The notes below the pieces were generated by a model that saw only the letters and a list, made by a program, of their open reading frames with translations, was not told the DNA's origin and did not search any database. A stretch of 22,885 nucleotides of DNA, taken from a virus. The stretch covers positions 1 through 22,885 of the IMG/VR virus record IMGVR_UViG_3300030202_003192; one strand, given 5' to 3'. Every line of letters starts with the position of its first letter. The stretch's first letter is position 1. Shown here one piece after another: positions 12,754-19,422 of this stretch. Both the position numbers and the translations under genes were made by a program.

Positions 12754-12955
12754 TTTTCTCCTTTTGTTTAATTAATTTATTTAAATACCATTTAGCTTTT
12801 TTTAAATCTTCAATGCCATTCTTTGATTTATATCTAGAAATATACTTAACAATATTCCCTTCTAAAAAACCCATGTCATATTCAATAATAAAATCAGTTA
12901 CTTGAATTTTTTTTCTATAGTAAGACGGATTTATTTTATCTTGTTCACGGGACAC
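12746..12955 (-). CDS. DUF3310-like protein
   Basis: The 69-aa product reads INPSYYRKKIQVTDFIIEYD, MGFLEGNIVKYISRYKSKNG, IEDLKKAKWYLNKLIKQKEK. The pattern of PxHY-like start (here NPSYY), 'F...GN.vKYi.Ry..KnG.eDL.Ka.wYl..l' is the DUF3310 phage family, sometimes labelled as a nucleotide-kinase-like protein; its activity is not established to my knowledge. The expected His of PxHY is replaced by Tyr. The start is GTG at 12955, with AGGAG ten bases upstream inside the end of the gene before (11-base overlap). Confidence 0.8.
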   Translation of the reverse strand: MSREQDKINPSYYRKKIQVTDFIIEYDMGFLEGNIVKYISRYKSKNGIEDLKKAKWYLNKLIKQKEKNE

Positions 12956-13145
12956 GGCGCATGAGCTCCTGTAGTTTATGAAAAAAGATTATTCTAAATT
13001 CAATATCTTCAGCACCTAACATCGCATTAATGAGATTCTGTTGGCGTCTTAAAAATAATTCTTCAGTCATCGGCAACGGCTGATAATCAACCGTTGGACC
13101 TGGATGAATAGAATTTATTCCTGACTGCCATCCTATAACAACCAT
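12945..13145 (-). CDS. Hypothetical 66-aa protein
   Basis: ATG 13145 has GGGGAGGTTTCGA upstream, a strong site that lies inside the end of the 44-aa membrane-protein gene. The product starts MVVIGWQSGINSIHPGPTVD and continues with a helical part (TEELFLRRQQNLINAMLGAE and FRIIFFHKLQELMRRV). No family recognised. It couples to the DUF3310 gene by overlap. Confidence 0.55.
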   Translation of the reverse strand: MVVIGWQSGINSIHPGPTVDYQPLPMTEELFLRRQQNLINAMLGAEDIEFRIIFFHKLQELMRRVP

Positions 13146-13267
13146 TCGAAACCTCCCCTACTCCAAACGATCCAAAAACCAAACAACAATGCAAAAAGCA
13201 AAGTGTTTTTGTAGAGAACTATTCCCGCTATTAATATGATAGCTATTACTCCATGTAACATTGTCAT
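13133..13267 (-). CDS. Small membrane protein, 44 aa, one long or two short helices
   Basis: ATG 13267 is preceded by AAAGGAGTTACGT, the standard leader of this genome. The product is MTMLHGVIAIILIAGIVLYK followed by NTLLFALLFGFWIVWSRGGF: two hydrophobic segments (residues 6-19 and 22-36) separated by a Lys-Asn turn, then a basic end. It might be a hairpin membrane peptide. It overlaps the next gene by 13 bases. The four TATAACT repeats lie just upstream. Confidence 0.6.
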   Translation of the reverse strand: MTMLHGVIAIILIAGIVLYKNTLLFALLFGFWIVWSRGGFEWLL

Positions 13268-13287
13268 ACGTAACTCCTTTCAACGGG

Positions 13288-13324
13288 AATAACTCCCTAT
13301 AACTACATATAACTATTTATAACT
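13288..13324. promoter_or_regulatory. Four TATAACT repeats with an exact 10-base period
   Basis: AATAACT, TATAACT, TATAACT and TATAACT start at 13288, 13298, 13308 and 13318, each separated by three variable bases (CCC, ACA, ATT). They fill the gap between the helicase stop and the 44-aa membrane-protein gene. One copy per helical turn on the same face is the usual arrangement of a cooperative binding site (iteron or operator array). Confidence 0.5.
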
Positions 13325-13329
13325 TTAAT

Positions 13330-14814
13330 TCAAGATTTTTTTAAGACTTTTATCCATTCACGGTATTGTTCATTCAAAACTTTGTTGGAAATCTTGACTT
13401 TTCCTACCAAATTAGCGATGATATGCTCATCGACTGTGCCAACACATTGCAGATCTATATACAAAGTTTTTTGATCTTGGCCATAACGATGAATACGATC
13501 TTCCGATTGAATGCGTACTTCTAAATCATAATTATTAGAATAATAAATAATTGTTTTTGACACAGTTAAATTTAATCCGTACCCACCTGTCTTTGGATTG
13601 GCTACAAGATATTGCAGCTCAGACTTAGGATCTTTAAATTTTTCTATTATATCAACTCTCTCTTTATCTTTTGTGCCACCATAAAAAGATTCTACAATAG
13701 AATGATTGTTATACTTTTTTGTAATCGCTTTTACTATGTGTTCAATGTTGTGACGATAGTTTGCCCAGATAATAACTTTACCATCAATCTCATCTAAACA
13801 ATCCATTAATGTTTCTAATCTTGGGATCATTCCTTTTTCATCATGAAGATCTATAATGCCATCATCATCGGTAACTAAAAAGCCACAAGCGATTTGATGT
13901 AAGCGTAACATCATTGTAAGTTTTGCAACAGCCGTTGTTTCTTCTCCTGAGTCTAGTCTAGCAATTTGTAATGCTTGCATTTGTAAATATGCATCTTCTT
14001 GTTTTTTATTCATTTGCACTTCCCTGGTAACAAATGTTTTTGGAGGAAGATCTAAACACTCATCTTTTTTTACACGAAAAGAAAAATTATTTAACAAGCC
14101 TGTTAGATCACTTAAACGTTGATAGCCAAGAACTTTTTGAAAAGTGTAGTCTGCTGCATAACCTGTTTCCATCACACAATATTTATTTTTAAATGACCAG
14201 TAACTTGGTTGTTGTAAATGTTTTGGGTCCAAGAAATAACATTGAGAAAATAAATCCAACGGACTGCGGGTCACGGGCGAACCAGTCAGGATCCGACGAT
14301 ACCTTGCTAGCGTACCAAGTTTCATTATACTTTTAGTTCTAGCAGCTTTAGGATTTTTAATTGTCGTTGACTCATCAATCGCAAACATCGCTGGATATAA
14401 TTGTAAAAATTTATCAGCAATCTTTTTTCCTTTAACACTTGAGAACGCTTCAACGTTCATTAAAAAAATTTTAAATTTATTTCCATCCTTATATAAAAAA
14501 TCATTACGTCTCTTTTTTTCTTTAATTGTATCCACAGGATTCCAATCATACACATCATAATCTTCAATAAGTGGTGACATATGTGCTGGCAATTGTTCTA
14601 CTTTCCAATTACGATAAACACCTTTCGGTGCAACAACTAATGCGCCTTTAATTTTATTTGTTAAAAATAATAAACAAATATTATCTATTAAAACCTTTGA
14701 TTTACCTGTGCCCATCTCCATGAAATAAGCAAAACTGTCACGGCTCCATGACTCTTCTAATGCTTTTTTCTGATGTACAAAAGGTTTCGTTCTGAAACGA
14801 TATTGTAACTCCAT
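13330..14814 (-). CDS. SNF2-like superfamily 2 helicase/ATPase
   Basis: The 494-aa product has the SNF2-type motif order. MEMGTGKSK (32-40) is Walker A, LVVAPKGVYRNW (59-70) is motif Ia, FAIDEST (144-150) is the DEAH-like box, followed by TIKNPKAARTKS, and RRILTGSP (173-180) is motif III. Further on are KVIIWANYRHNIEHI (motif IV), NPKTGGYGLNLTVS (motif V) and RIQSEDRIHRYGQ (motif VI). Phage members translocate on duplex DNA and may support replication, recombination or anti-restriction. The frame is open back to a TTG at 14907, but that start has no binding site; I use ATG 14814 (AAAGGG three bases upstream). The other replication genes lie on the opposite strand. Confidence 0.88.
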   Translation of the reverse strand: MELQYRFRTKPFVHQKKALEESWSRDSFAYFMEMGTGKSKVLIDNICLLFLTNKIKGALVVAPKGVYRNWKVEQLPAHMSPLIEDYDVYDWNPVDTIKEKKRRNDFLYKDGNKFKIFLMNVEAFSSVKGKKIADKFLQLYPAMFAIDESTTIKNPKAARTKSIMKLGTLARYRRILTGSPVTRSPLDLFSQCYFLDPKHLQQPSYWSFKNKYCVMETGYAADYTFQKVLGYQRLSDLTGLLNNFSFRVKKDECLDLPPKTFVTREVQMNKKQEDAYLQMQALQIARLDSGEETTAVAKLTMMLRLHQIACGFLVTDDDGIIDLHDEKGMIPRLETLMDCLDEIDGKVIIWANYRHNIEHIVKAITKKYNNHSIVESFYGGTKDKERVDIIEKFKDPKSELQYLVANPKTGGYGLNLTVSKTIIYYSNNYDLEVRIQSEDRIHRYGQDQKTLYIDLQCVGTVDEHIIANLVGKVKISNKVLNEQYREWIKVLKKS

Positions 14815-14920
14815 TTGCCCTTTATAGTTGTAAAATGCAGAAAAAACAACTAAATGTAAAATTGATTTGGTACTGTTATTTACGTAACTCCTTTCGTCCC
14901 AGATCAAGGCTAAAGAAATT

Positions 14921-14961
14921 AGGCTAGATTTTCCTCCCGAGAGTCTAGCCTTTTTCTTTTG
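14921..14961 (+). terminator. Rightward intrinsic terminator at the divergence point
   Basis: AGGCTAGATTTTC (14921-14933) pairs with GAGAGTCTAGCCT (14939-14951), giving 13 bp with two G-T wobbles around CTCCC, and TTTTTCTTTT follows. This is a textbook rho-independent terminator for the plus strand. No rightward gene lies upstream of it in this window, so it must stop antisense or long rightward transcripts before the right operon begins. Confidence 0.75.
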
Positions 14962-15034
14962 TTGACAAGGTAATATAGTTTCATGTAAAGGAGTTATAAG
15001 TTGTTAGCTGCAACGATTAACATAAGGAGTTACG
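14962..15034 (+). promoter_or_regulatory. Leader of the right operon with two tandem AAGGAGTTA elements
   Basis: TTGACA at 14962-14967 looks like a -35 box, but no good -10 box lies 16-18 bases beyond it. AAAGGAGTTATAAG ends at 15000 just before a TTG that could start a 20-codon peptide ending at 15063. A second TAAGGAGTTACG leads into the ATG at 15035. The doubled leader may be a duplication or a translated control peptide. Confidence 0.35.
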
Positions 15035-15622
15035 ATGCCCAAAGATTTAGATTCTATATTTGACACACTTTCGACACAGGCTGTTGATCAAAAATTAAAA
15101 GAACTCGACGGAGAAGGCTTATCAGACATTGGGGCTCTTTGTAAAAAATTAGTAGAAACAAAAGAACAAAAACAATTACATGAAAAAGCTGCTGAAGAAG
15201 CAACGCAAGAAATACAAAATTTAAGCGCAACAATTGGCACATACTTAAAAGAAAAAAATTTAACGTCTTTAAAATTAACTGATGGTAGTCTTGTTGAATA
15301 CGATGAAAAGTTAAGAGCAAATATAAAAAGAGAAAATACACATAAAGCATATGAATTCATACGGTCACTGGGCGCTGGTGATCTAATTAAGAACGAAATA
15401 AAAATGCAATTTGGTAAAGGCCAAGATGAAGATGCAGAAAAGTTTCGTGAATTTTTAATTAGTAAAGGTCTTCTTCCGCAAGAGAAGCAAGGCGTAGCTT
15501 GGAATACTCTCGATGCATGGTGCAGAGAGACAATCGAACAGTATGCAAGAGATGGTAAAACTTTTCCTGAAGAACTGTTCGGAATTTTTCGTTATCACAA
15601 CGTAAAAATAAAAAATAAATAG
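15035..15622 (+). CDS. Coiled-coil protein, first gene of the replication operon (195 aa)
   Basis: ATG 15035 follows TAAGGAGTTACG. The N-terminal third is a long charged helix (residues ~14-75, with KKLVETKEQKQLHEKAAEEA) typical of a coiled coil. A short beta part, LKLTDGSLVEYDEKLRANI, comes next, then KAYEFIRSLGAGDLIKNEIK and a C-terminal WNTLDAWCRETIEQYARDGK. I have the impression of a family seen beside ssDNA-binding proteins in marine phages, but I cannot name it. It lies 8 bases before the next gene, so the two form one unit. A role in replication or recombination is inferred from position. Confidence 0.65.
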   Translation: MPKDLDSIFDTLSTQAVDQKLKELDGEGLSDIGALCKKLVETKEQKQLHEKAAEEATQEIQNLSATIGTYLKEKNLTSLKLTDGSLVEYDEKLRANIKRENTHKAYEFIRSLGAGDLIKNEIKMQFGKGQDEDAEKFREFLISKGLLPQEKQGVAWNTLDAWCRETIEQYARDGKTFPEELFGIFRYHNVKIKNK

Positions 15623-15630
15623 GGGGTCGT

Positions 15631-16476
15631 ATGGCTAAAAACGAAGTAGCTACAAAAAAGAAAACAGAGGTAGCAATAAATGATGATGCACTAGATCTTA
15701 TAGTGCAAAACTTAGGTGACGGATTAAGTAATGTTACCACACAAGATATATTAATTCCTAGGTTTCAAATTTTACAACCAATGTCACCAGAAGTAAGTGA
15801 TAAAACTGTAAAAAATAATAGACCAGGAAATATTATTAATAAAGCAAACAAAGAAACTTTTGATGGAGACACAGGTATACGTGTAATTCCATGTGAGTTT
15901 TATAGAAATTATGTAGAGTGGGAAAAACGAGGGCAAGGTACAAGTAAAGCACCTGTCAACGTTCATCCAGCTACGTCGGATGTCATGTCAAAGACTAAAA
16001 GAGATCCGAATGATAATTTAAATTATTTACCAAATGGTAATTATGTTGATGAAGTAGCAAATCATTTAGTTGTTGTACTAGATGAAGATGATCTACCTTT
16101 ATCTAAAGCAATGATTACAATGAAAGTTTCGCAAATGAAGAAAAGTAGAATGTGGTTGTATATGCAAAAAACAGCCATTTTAAAAGTTGGAGAAAGAGTT
16201 ATTCAAAATCCACCAAGCTACAGCTTCGTTTATAATCTAACTTCTACTTTAGAGTCATCTGGCGGTAATCCCGTACATGGATGGGTTATTGAGAGAGAAG
16301 GTATGGTTAAGAAAAAAGAAACCTTAGAACAGTGCATCAGCTTTGCTAAATCTTTCCAAGAGGGAGATGTTGGCGTAGCTGCTGACCATGATGAAGAACA
16401 ATCTAATAGTTCTGACTCTATGGTTGATGTTACTCCCACAGAAGAAAAAGAAGAAGTAACGGGCGTAAAGTTTTAA
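15631..16476 (+). CDS. Acidic-tailed protein, candidate ssDNA-binding protein (281 aa)
   Basis: ATG 15631 follows ATAGGGGGTCGT. The first 20 residues are polar and basic. A compact middle follows with DILIPRFQILQPMSPEV at 40-56, RPGNIINKANKETFDGDTGI at about 64-83, VIPCEFYRNYVEWEKRG at 85-101, HLVVVLDEDDLPLSKAMITM, and NPPSYSFVYNLTSTLE. The last ~30 residues are Ser, Asp and Glu-rich and end VTPTEEKEEVTGVKF, that is, an acidic tail with a terminal aromatic residue, as in many ssDNA-binding proteins. Position directly before primase, helicase and polymerase agrees. The exact family is not recognised and the role is inferred. Confidence 0.6.
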   Translation: MAKNEVATKKKTEVAINDDALDLIVQNLGDGLSNVTTQDILIPRFQILQPMSPEVSDKTVKNNRPGNIINKANKETFDGDTGIRVIPCEFYRNYVEWEKRGQGTSKAPVNVHPATSDVMSKTKRDPNDNLNYLPNGNYVDEVANHLVVVLDEDDLPLSKAMITMKVSQMKKSRMWLYMQKTAILKVGERVIQNPPSYSFVYNLTSTLESSGGNPVHGWVIEREGMVKKKETLEQCISFAKSFQEGDVGVAADHDEEQSNSSDSMVDVTPTEEKEEVTGVKF

Positions 16477-16554
16477 GGTAAAGTTCGTAAGCAATTTATA
16501 GTAAAGTTAAAGTAATGACCCTTTATGTACTGTTGATTGTTTACGCCGTGGATA

Positions 16555-16607
16555 ATGCTCAGGTAATCGTTAAAAATAATTGTTATTTCGCCGTAACACC
16601 TGAGCAT
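16555..16607. promoter_or_regulatory. Long inverted repeat before the primase gene
   Basis: ATGCTCAGGT (16555-16564) and ACCTGAGCAT (16598-16607) are perfect 10-bp arms. Inside, GTTA/TAAC and AAATAA/TTATTT can pair as well, giving a long stepped hairpin about 24 bases before the primase ATG. No T-run follows. It may be a partial attenuator, an RNA-stability element, or a dyad operator between the ssDNA-binding-like and primase genes. Confidence 0.5.
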
Positions 16608-16630
16608 GGTTCACTCATAAGGGGTCAAAA

Positions 16631-18136
16631 ATGTTTAACAGATTTAAAAATTTATTTGCGGGTTTAGAAAGAGCGCATGGTCAATATGTGGCTGGTGAAC
16701 TTGACGAAAAAGGAAAAAAGGGTGGTAAAGCTTTTATTAAAAAAGCAATTGTTACAGATACCCTTTGGGAAAATCACTTACTTGGTAAAGATCCAAGTCT
16801 TGGCATTGTGCCTATTAACGATGATAGCGCTTGTAAATGGGGTTGCATTGATGTTGACACCTACCCTATTGATCATCAATCTATTGTTGATGAAATAAAA
16901 AAATTAGAATTACCTTTAATTGTTTGTCGATCTAAAAGTGGCGGTGCTCACATTTTTGTTTTTACACAAGAATTTGTGCCTGCAAAATTATTAAGATCTA
17001 AATTAATTGAATGGGCCGCGGATCTCGGTCATGCAGACACAGAAGTTTTTCCAAAACAAATTAGTCTTAACACCGAACGAGGAGACGTAGGTAACTTTTT
17101 AAACTTACCTTACTTTGGTGGGGATGAATCTTTTCGATATGCATTTGCAGAGGATGGTTCCAGTCTTACCCTTGAACAATTTTTAGATGCAGCAGAAAAA
17201 ATATCAATCACTAAAGAACAATTATCTAGAAAAAAAGCAAAGAGAGAAACGAATAAAGAATTAGACGATGGTCCACCTTGTCTTCAAACATTAATGGCAA
17301 TGGGTATATCTGAAGGAGGTAGAGATCAAGTTTTGTATCAGTACGCCGTGTATGCAAAAAAAGCTTTTCCAGATAATTGGCAAACAAAAATTGGTAAATT
17401 TAATTATCAATACTTTGAACCAGAGTTATCAATAGAACAAGTTAATAAAACAATTAAGCAACATGAAAAACAAGATTATCAATACAAGTGTAAAGATCAA
17501 CCAATGTGTTCAGTGTGTAATCCTGTGCAATGTAAATTACGTAAACATGGTATTGGTTCAGCCTATCAACATCAATTAACAGACTTACAAAAGTTAGAAA
17601 GTGATGAGCCAGTTTGGTTTTTAAATGTTGATGGTAAACGTATCGAATTAGATACAGATACTTTGTATGATCAAAATAGATTTAGAAAAAAATGTATGGA
17701 TGTTTTAACAGAGTTACCACCACGAATGAAAGAAGTTGACTGGGCAGCTAAAATAAATTTTTTATTAGAAAGCTGCGATATCATTCCAATGCCAAAAGAA
17801 ATTAGTAAGCAAGGTAGATTTGATGAGCACCTTAGATCTTTCATGCGTGAGAATGGTGAAGCATTATCTATTGATGAAGTTTTAATTGATAAAGTTTTTA
17901 CAGATAAAGAAGATATATCTTGGTTTACATTAAGCGCCCTGGAAACGTTTTTAAAATCAAGAAAATTTACGGAGTATAACGAAACACAAATCTGTGGACG
18001 TATACGAGAACTTGAAGGAGGAAGTAAAAAGAAAAGAGTCAAAGGTGCATTGGAACACTTATGGTACATGCCCGCAATTAATTTTGATAGTCAACCTTTA
18101 CCAACGAAAGATTTAATAGATGAAGTACCATTTTAA
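16631..18136 (+). CDS. Archaeo-eukaryotic-type (AEP) DNA primase
   Basis: The 501-aa product makes primers for phage replication. CIDVDTY at 72-78 holds the DxD metal site (Asp74, Asp76), SKSGGAHIFVF at 101-111 is the SxH-type nucleotide-binding motif (His107), and HADTEVFPKQ at 134-143 with LNLPYFGG at 157-164 closes the AEP fold, as in the primase modules of TOTE-like elements and many phages. CKDQPMCSVCNPVQC (Cys287, 293, 296, 301) is a zinc site after it. The C-terminal ~190 residues are helical, probably a primase C-terminal or DNA-binding domain. ATG 16631 follows ATAAGGGGTCAAAA. No DnaB-type helicase is fused or nearby; the UvrD-like protein may fill that place. Confidence 0.82.
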   Translation: MFNRFKNLFAGLERAHGQYVAGELDEKGKKGGKAFIKKAIVTDTLWENHLLGKDPSLGIVPINDDSACKWGCIDVDTYPIDHQSIVDEIKKLELPLIVCRSKSGGAHIFVFTQEFVPAKLLRSKLIEWAADLGHADTEVFPKQISLNTERGDVGNFLNLPYFGGDESFRYAFAEDGSSLTLEQFLDAAEKISITKEQLSRKKAKRETNKELDDGPPCLQTLMAMGISEGGRDQVLYQYAVYAKKAFPDNWQTKIGKFNYQYFEPELSIEQVNKTIKQHEKQDYQYKCKDQPMCSVCNPVQCKLRKHGIGSAYQHQLTDLQKLESDEPVWFLNVDGKRIELDTDTLYDQNRFRKKCMDVLTELPPRMKEVDWAAKINFLLESCDIIPMPKEISKQGRFDEHLRSFMRENGEALSIDEVLIDKVFTDKEDISWFTLSALETFLKSRKFTEYNETQICGRIRELEGGSKKKRVKGALEHLWYMPAINFDSQPLPTKDLIDEVPF

Positions 18137-18141
18137 ATTGT

Positions 18142-18170
18142 TTGACTTGTATATTATAATATGTTATAAC
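18142..18170 (+). promoter_or_regulatory. Sigma70-like promoter before the methyltransferase-helicase-polymerase genes
   Basis: TTGACT (18142-18147), a 17-base spacer, then TATAAC (18165-18170), which is close to the sigma70 consensus at ideal spacing. It is followed after 23 bases by the gene at 18194 with AAAGGAGTTCAA as binding site. It would let the methyltransferase, helicase and polymerase genes be made apart from the primase transcript. Confidence 0.6.
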
Positions 18171-18193
18171 TTATTTTTAACAAAGGAGTTCAA

Positions 18194-18457
18194 ATGAAAC
18201 TATCAAAAGAAATGTACAATTACATTTTAGAATGCATTGCTTTAGAAGATAATAATTGGAGAGATGACAATCATACTTATCTACCAATGAAAGAAGAAGC
18301 TACCAAATGGATTAAAGCTGTTTGGGAGAAACAAGAAAAAGGTAAATTAAAAAAACTAAAAGACTTAAAACCTGGAGAGGGTTCTTCTAAATTATTAGAT
18401 CCGAAAAAAAAATTAGAAGAGTGGTATGCTAAAAACAATGTGAAGATAGGTATATGA
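18194..18457 (+). CDS. Hypothetical 87-aa protein before the methyltransferase
   Basis: ATG 18194 follows AAAGGAGTTCAA. The product is Lys-rich and helical (LSKEMYNYILECIALEDNNW, then EEATKWIKAVWEKQEKGKLK) with a loop KPGEGSSKLLDPKKK and a short last helix. No family recognised. Its stop overlaps the methyltransferase ATG by four bases (ATGA), so the two are translated together. Confidence 0.6.
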   Translation: MKLSKEMYNYILECIALEDNNWRDDNHTYLPMKEEATKWIKAVWEKQEKGKLKKLKDLKPGEGSSKLLDPKKKLEEWYAKNNVKIGI

Positions 18458-19422
18458 AATTAAAACACTTAGATTTATTTAGTGGTATTGGTGGCTTCAG
18501 TTTAGGACTAGAAGCCACTGGTGGTTTTGAAACAGTAGCGTTTTGTGATATTGATAAATATTCTAAAAAGGTTTTAAAAAAGCAATGGCCAAACGTTAAA
18601 CAATATGAAGATATAAAGGAGTTAAATTATGAAAGACTTAAAACAGATGGAATTGGGCCTATCGACATCATCACAGGTGGATACCCTTGCCAACCTTTCT
18701 CCATCGCAGGTAGAAAAAAAGGTGAAGAAGATCCGAGACACCTCTGGCCAGAGTATTTTAGACTTATCAAAGAACTCAGACCGTCTTGGGTTATTGGAGA
18801 AAACGTTAGTGGACACATTAAACTCGGTCTCGACACCGTACTCGAGAACTTGGAAAGTGAAGGTTACTCCGCAAGGACATTTAGTATTTCAGCTTCGAGC
18901 GTCGGTGCAAAACACCAAAGAGAAAGAATCTGGATTGTGGCGAACGCCAGACAACATGGCGGGCGGATCGAACCTGCCGGGAATTCAGAAGGCACTGGAC
19001 GCGGGTCACTTGAAACGACCGAGCGGTCAGCAGATACAGATACGATTAGCCGATCAAGTGAGGGAGAAGAGACTTTGGCCAACTCCGTTGAACTCGGATT
19101 GGAAAAACATGGACACAGCGAAACAACAGAGTCTATCAAAAGAGGCGAAACTATGGCCGACACCAACGTCGAGGGACGGCAAGGGAGGATATATAGGGGG
19201 CAGAATAAGGAATGGGAAAGTCAGCAGAGATACTTTGGACGTAACAGTGCAGCACACGGACAACAAGAACAAAACTGGTGGGACACTGAACCCGAACTGG
19301 GTAGAGTGGCTCATGGGATACCCAATAGGGTGGACAGACTTAAAGGACTAGGAAATAGTTTGGTACCACAAATACCTTACTTCATCGCGCAATCAATTTT
19401 ACAAGTGGAGGAACAATGTTAA
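18454..19422 (+). CDS. DNA (cytosine-5) methyltransferase, phage type
   Basis: This enzyme methylates cytosine at C5 in a specific DNA site, usually to protect phage DNA from host restriction. Motif I is DLFSGIGGFSLG (7-18), motif IV GGYPCQPFSIAG (75-86) with catalytic Cys79, motif VI ENVSG (116-120), motif VIII QRERIW (155-160) and motif X LGNSLVPQI (299-307). The target-recognition part (~165-280) is short, hydrophilic and low in aromatic residues, and most of it overlaps the end of a second open frame (18629-19351). The 322-aa length is at the short end for the family. It overlaps the helicase gene by 7 bases. No partner restriction enzyme is seen, so it is probably an orphan protective enzyme. 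Confidence 0.92.
   Translation: MKLKHLDLFSGIGGFSLGLEATGGFETVAFCDIDKYSKKVLKKQWPNVKQYEDIKELNYERLKTDGIGPIDIITGGYPCQPFSIAGRKKGEEDPRHLWPEYFRLIKELRPSWVIGENVSGHIKLGLDTVLENLESEGYSARTFSISASSVGAKHQRERIWIVANARQHGGRIEPAGNSEGTGRGSLETTERSADTDTISRSSEGEETLANSVELGLEKHGHSETTESIKRGETMADTNVEGRQGRIYRGQNKEWESQQRYFGRNSAAHGQQEQNWWDTEPELGRVAHGIPNRVDRLKGLGNSLVPQIPYFIAQSILQVEEQC
18629..19351 (+). CDS. Second protein encoded inside the methyltransferase gene (240 aa)
   Basis: This frame is entirely inside the methyltransferase gene in another reading phase. It starts at ATG 18629 behind AAAGGAG with 7-base spacing, as strong as any ribosome binding site here. The product has a Ser/Thr-rich first third, then TPYSRTWKVKVTPQGHLVFQ at about residues 69-88, SGLWRTPDNMAGGSNLP, a repeated LWPTP (two copies, the second LWPTPTSRDGKGGYIGG), and a C-terminus reading TLNPNWVEWLMGYPIGWTD before LKD. 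I associate the LWPTPT.RD and NP.WVEWLMG.P.GWTD motifs with a recurring phage protein family that also occurs near cytosine methyltransferases. Whether it works alone or with the methyltransferase is unknown. It could be conserved only because the host frame is, but the binding site and motifs argue for translation. Confidence 0.65.
   Translation: MKDLKQMELGLSTSSQVDTLANLSPSQVEKKVKKIRDTSGQSILDLSKNSDRLGLLEKTLVDTLNSVSTPYSRTWKVKVTPQGHLVFQLRASVQNTKEKESGLWRTPDNMAGGSNLPGIQKALDAGHLKRPSGQQIQIRLADQVREKRLWPTPLNSDWKNMDTAKQQSLSKEAKLWPTPTSRDGKGGYIGGRIRNGKVSRDTLDVTVQHTDNKNKTGGTLNPNWVEWLMGYPIGWTDLKD

Noticed and set aside
14815-14907. N-terminal extension of the SNF2-like helicase from TTG at 14907
   Set aside because: No ribosome binding site precedes the TTG, and the extra residues show no family pattern. 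The leader found inside this stretch is reported as a separate observation.
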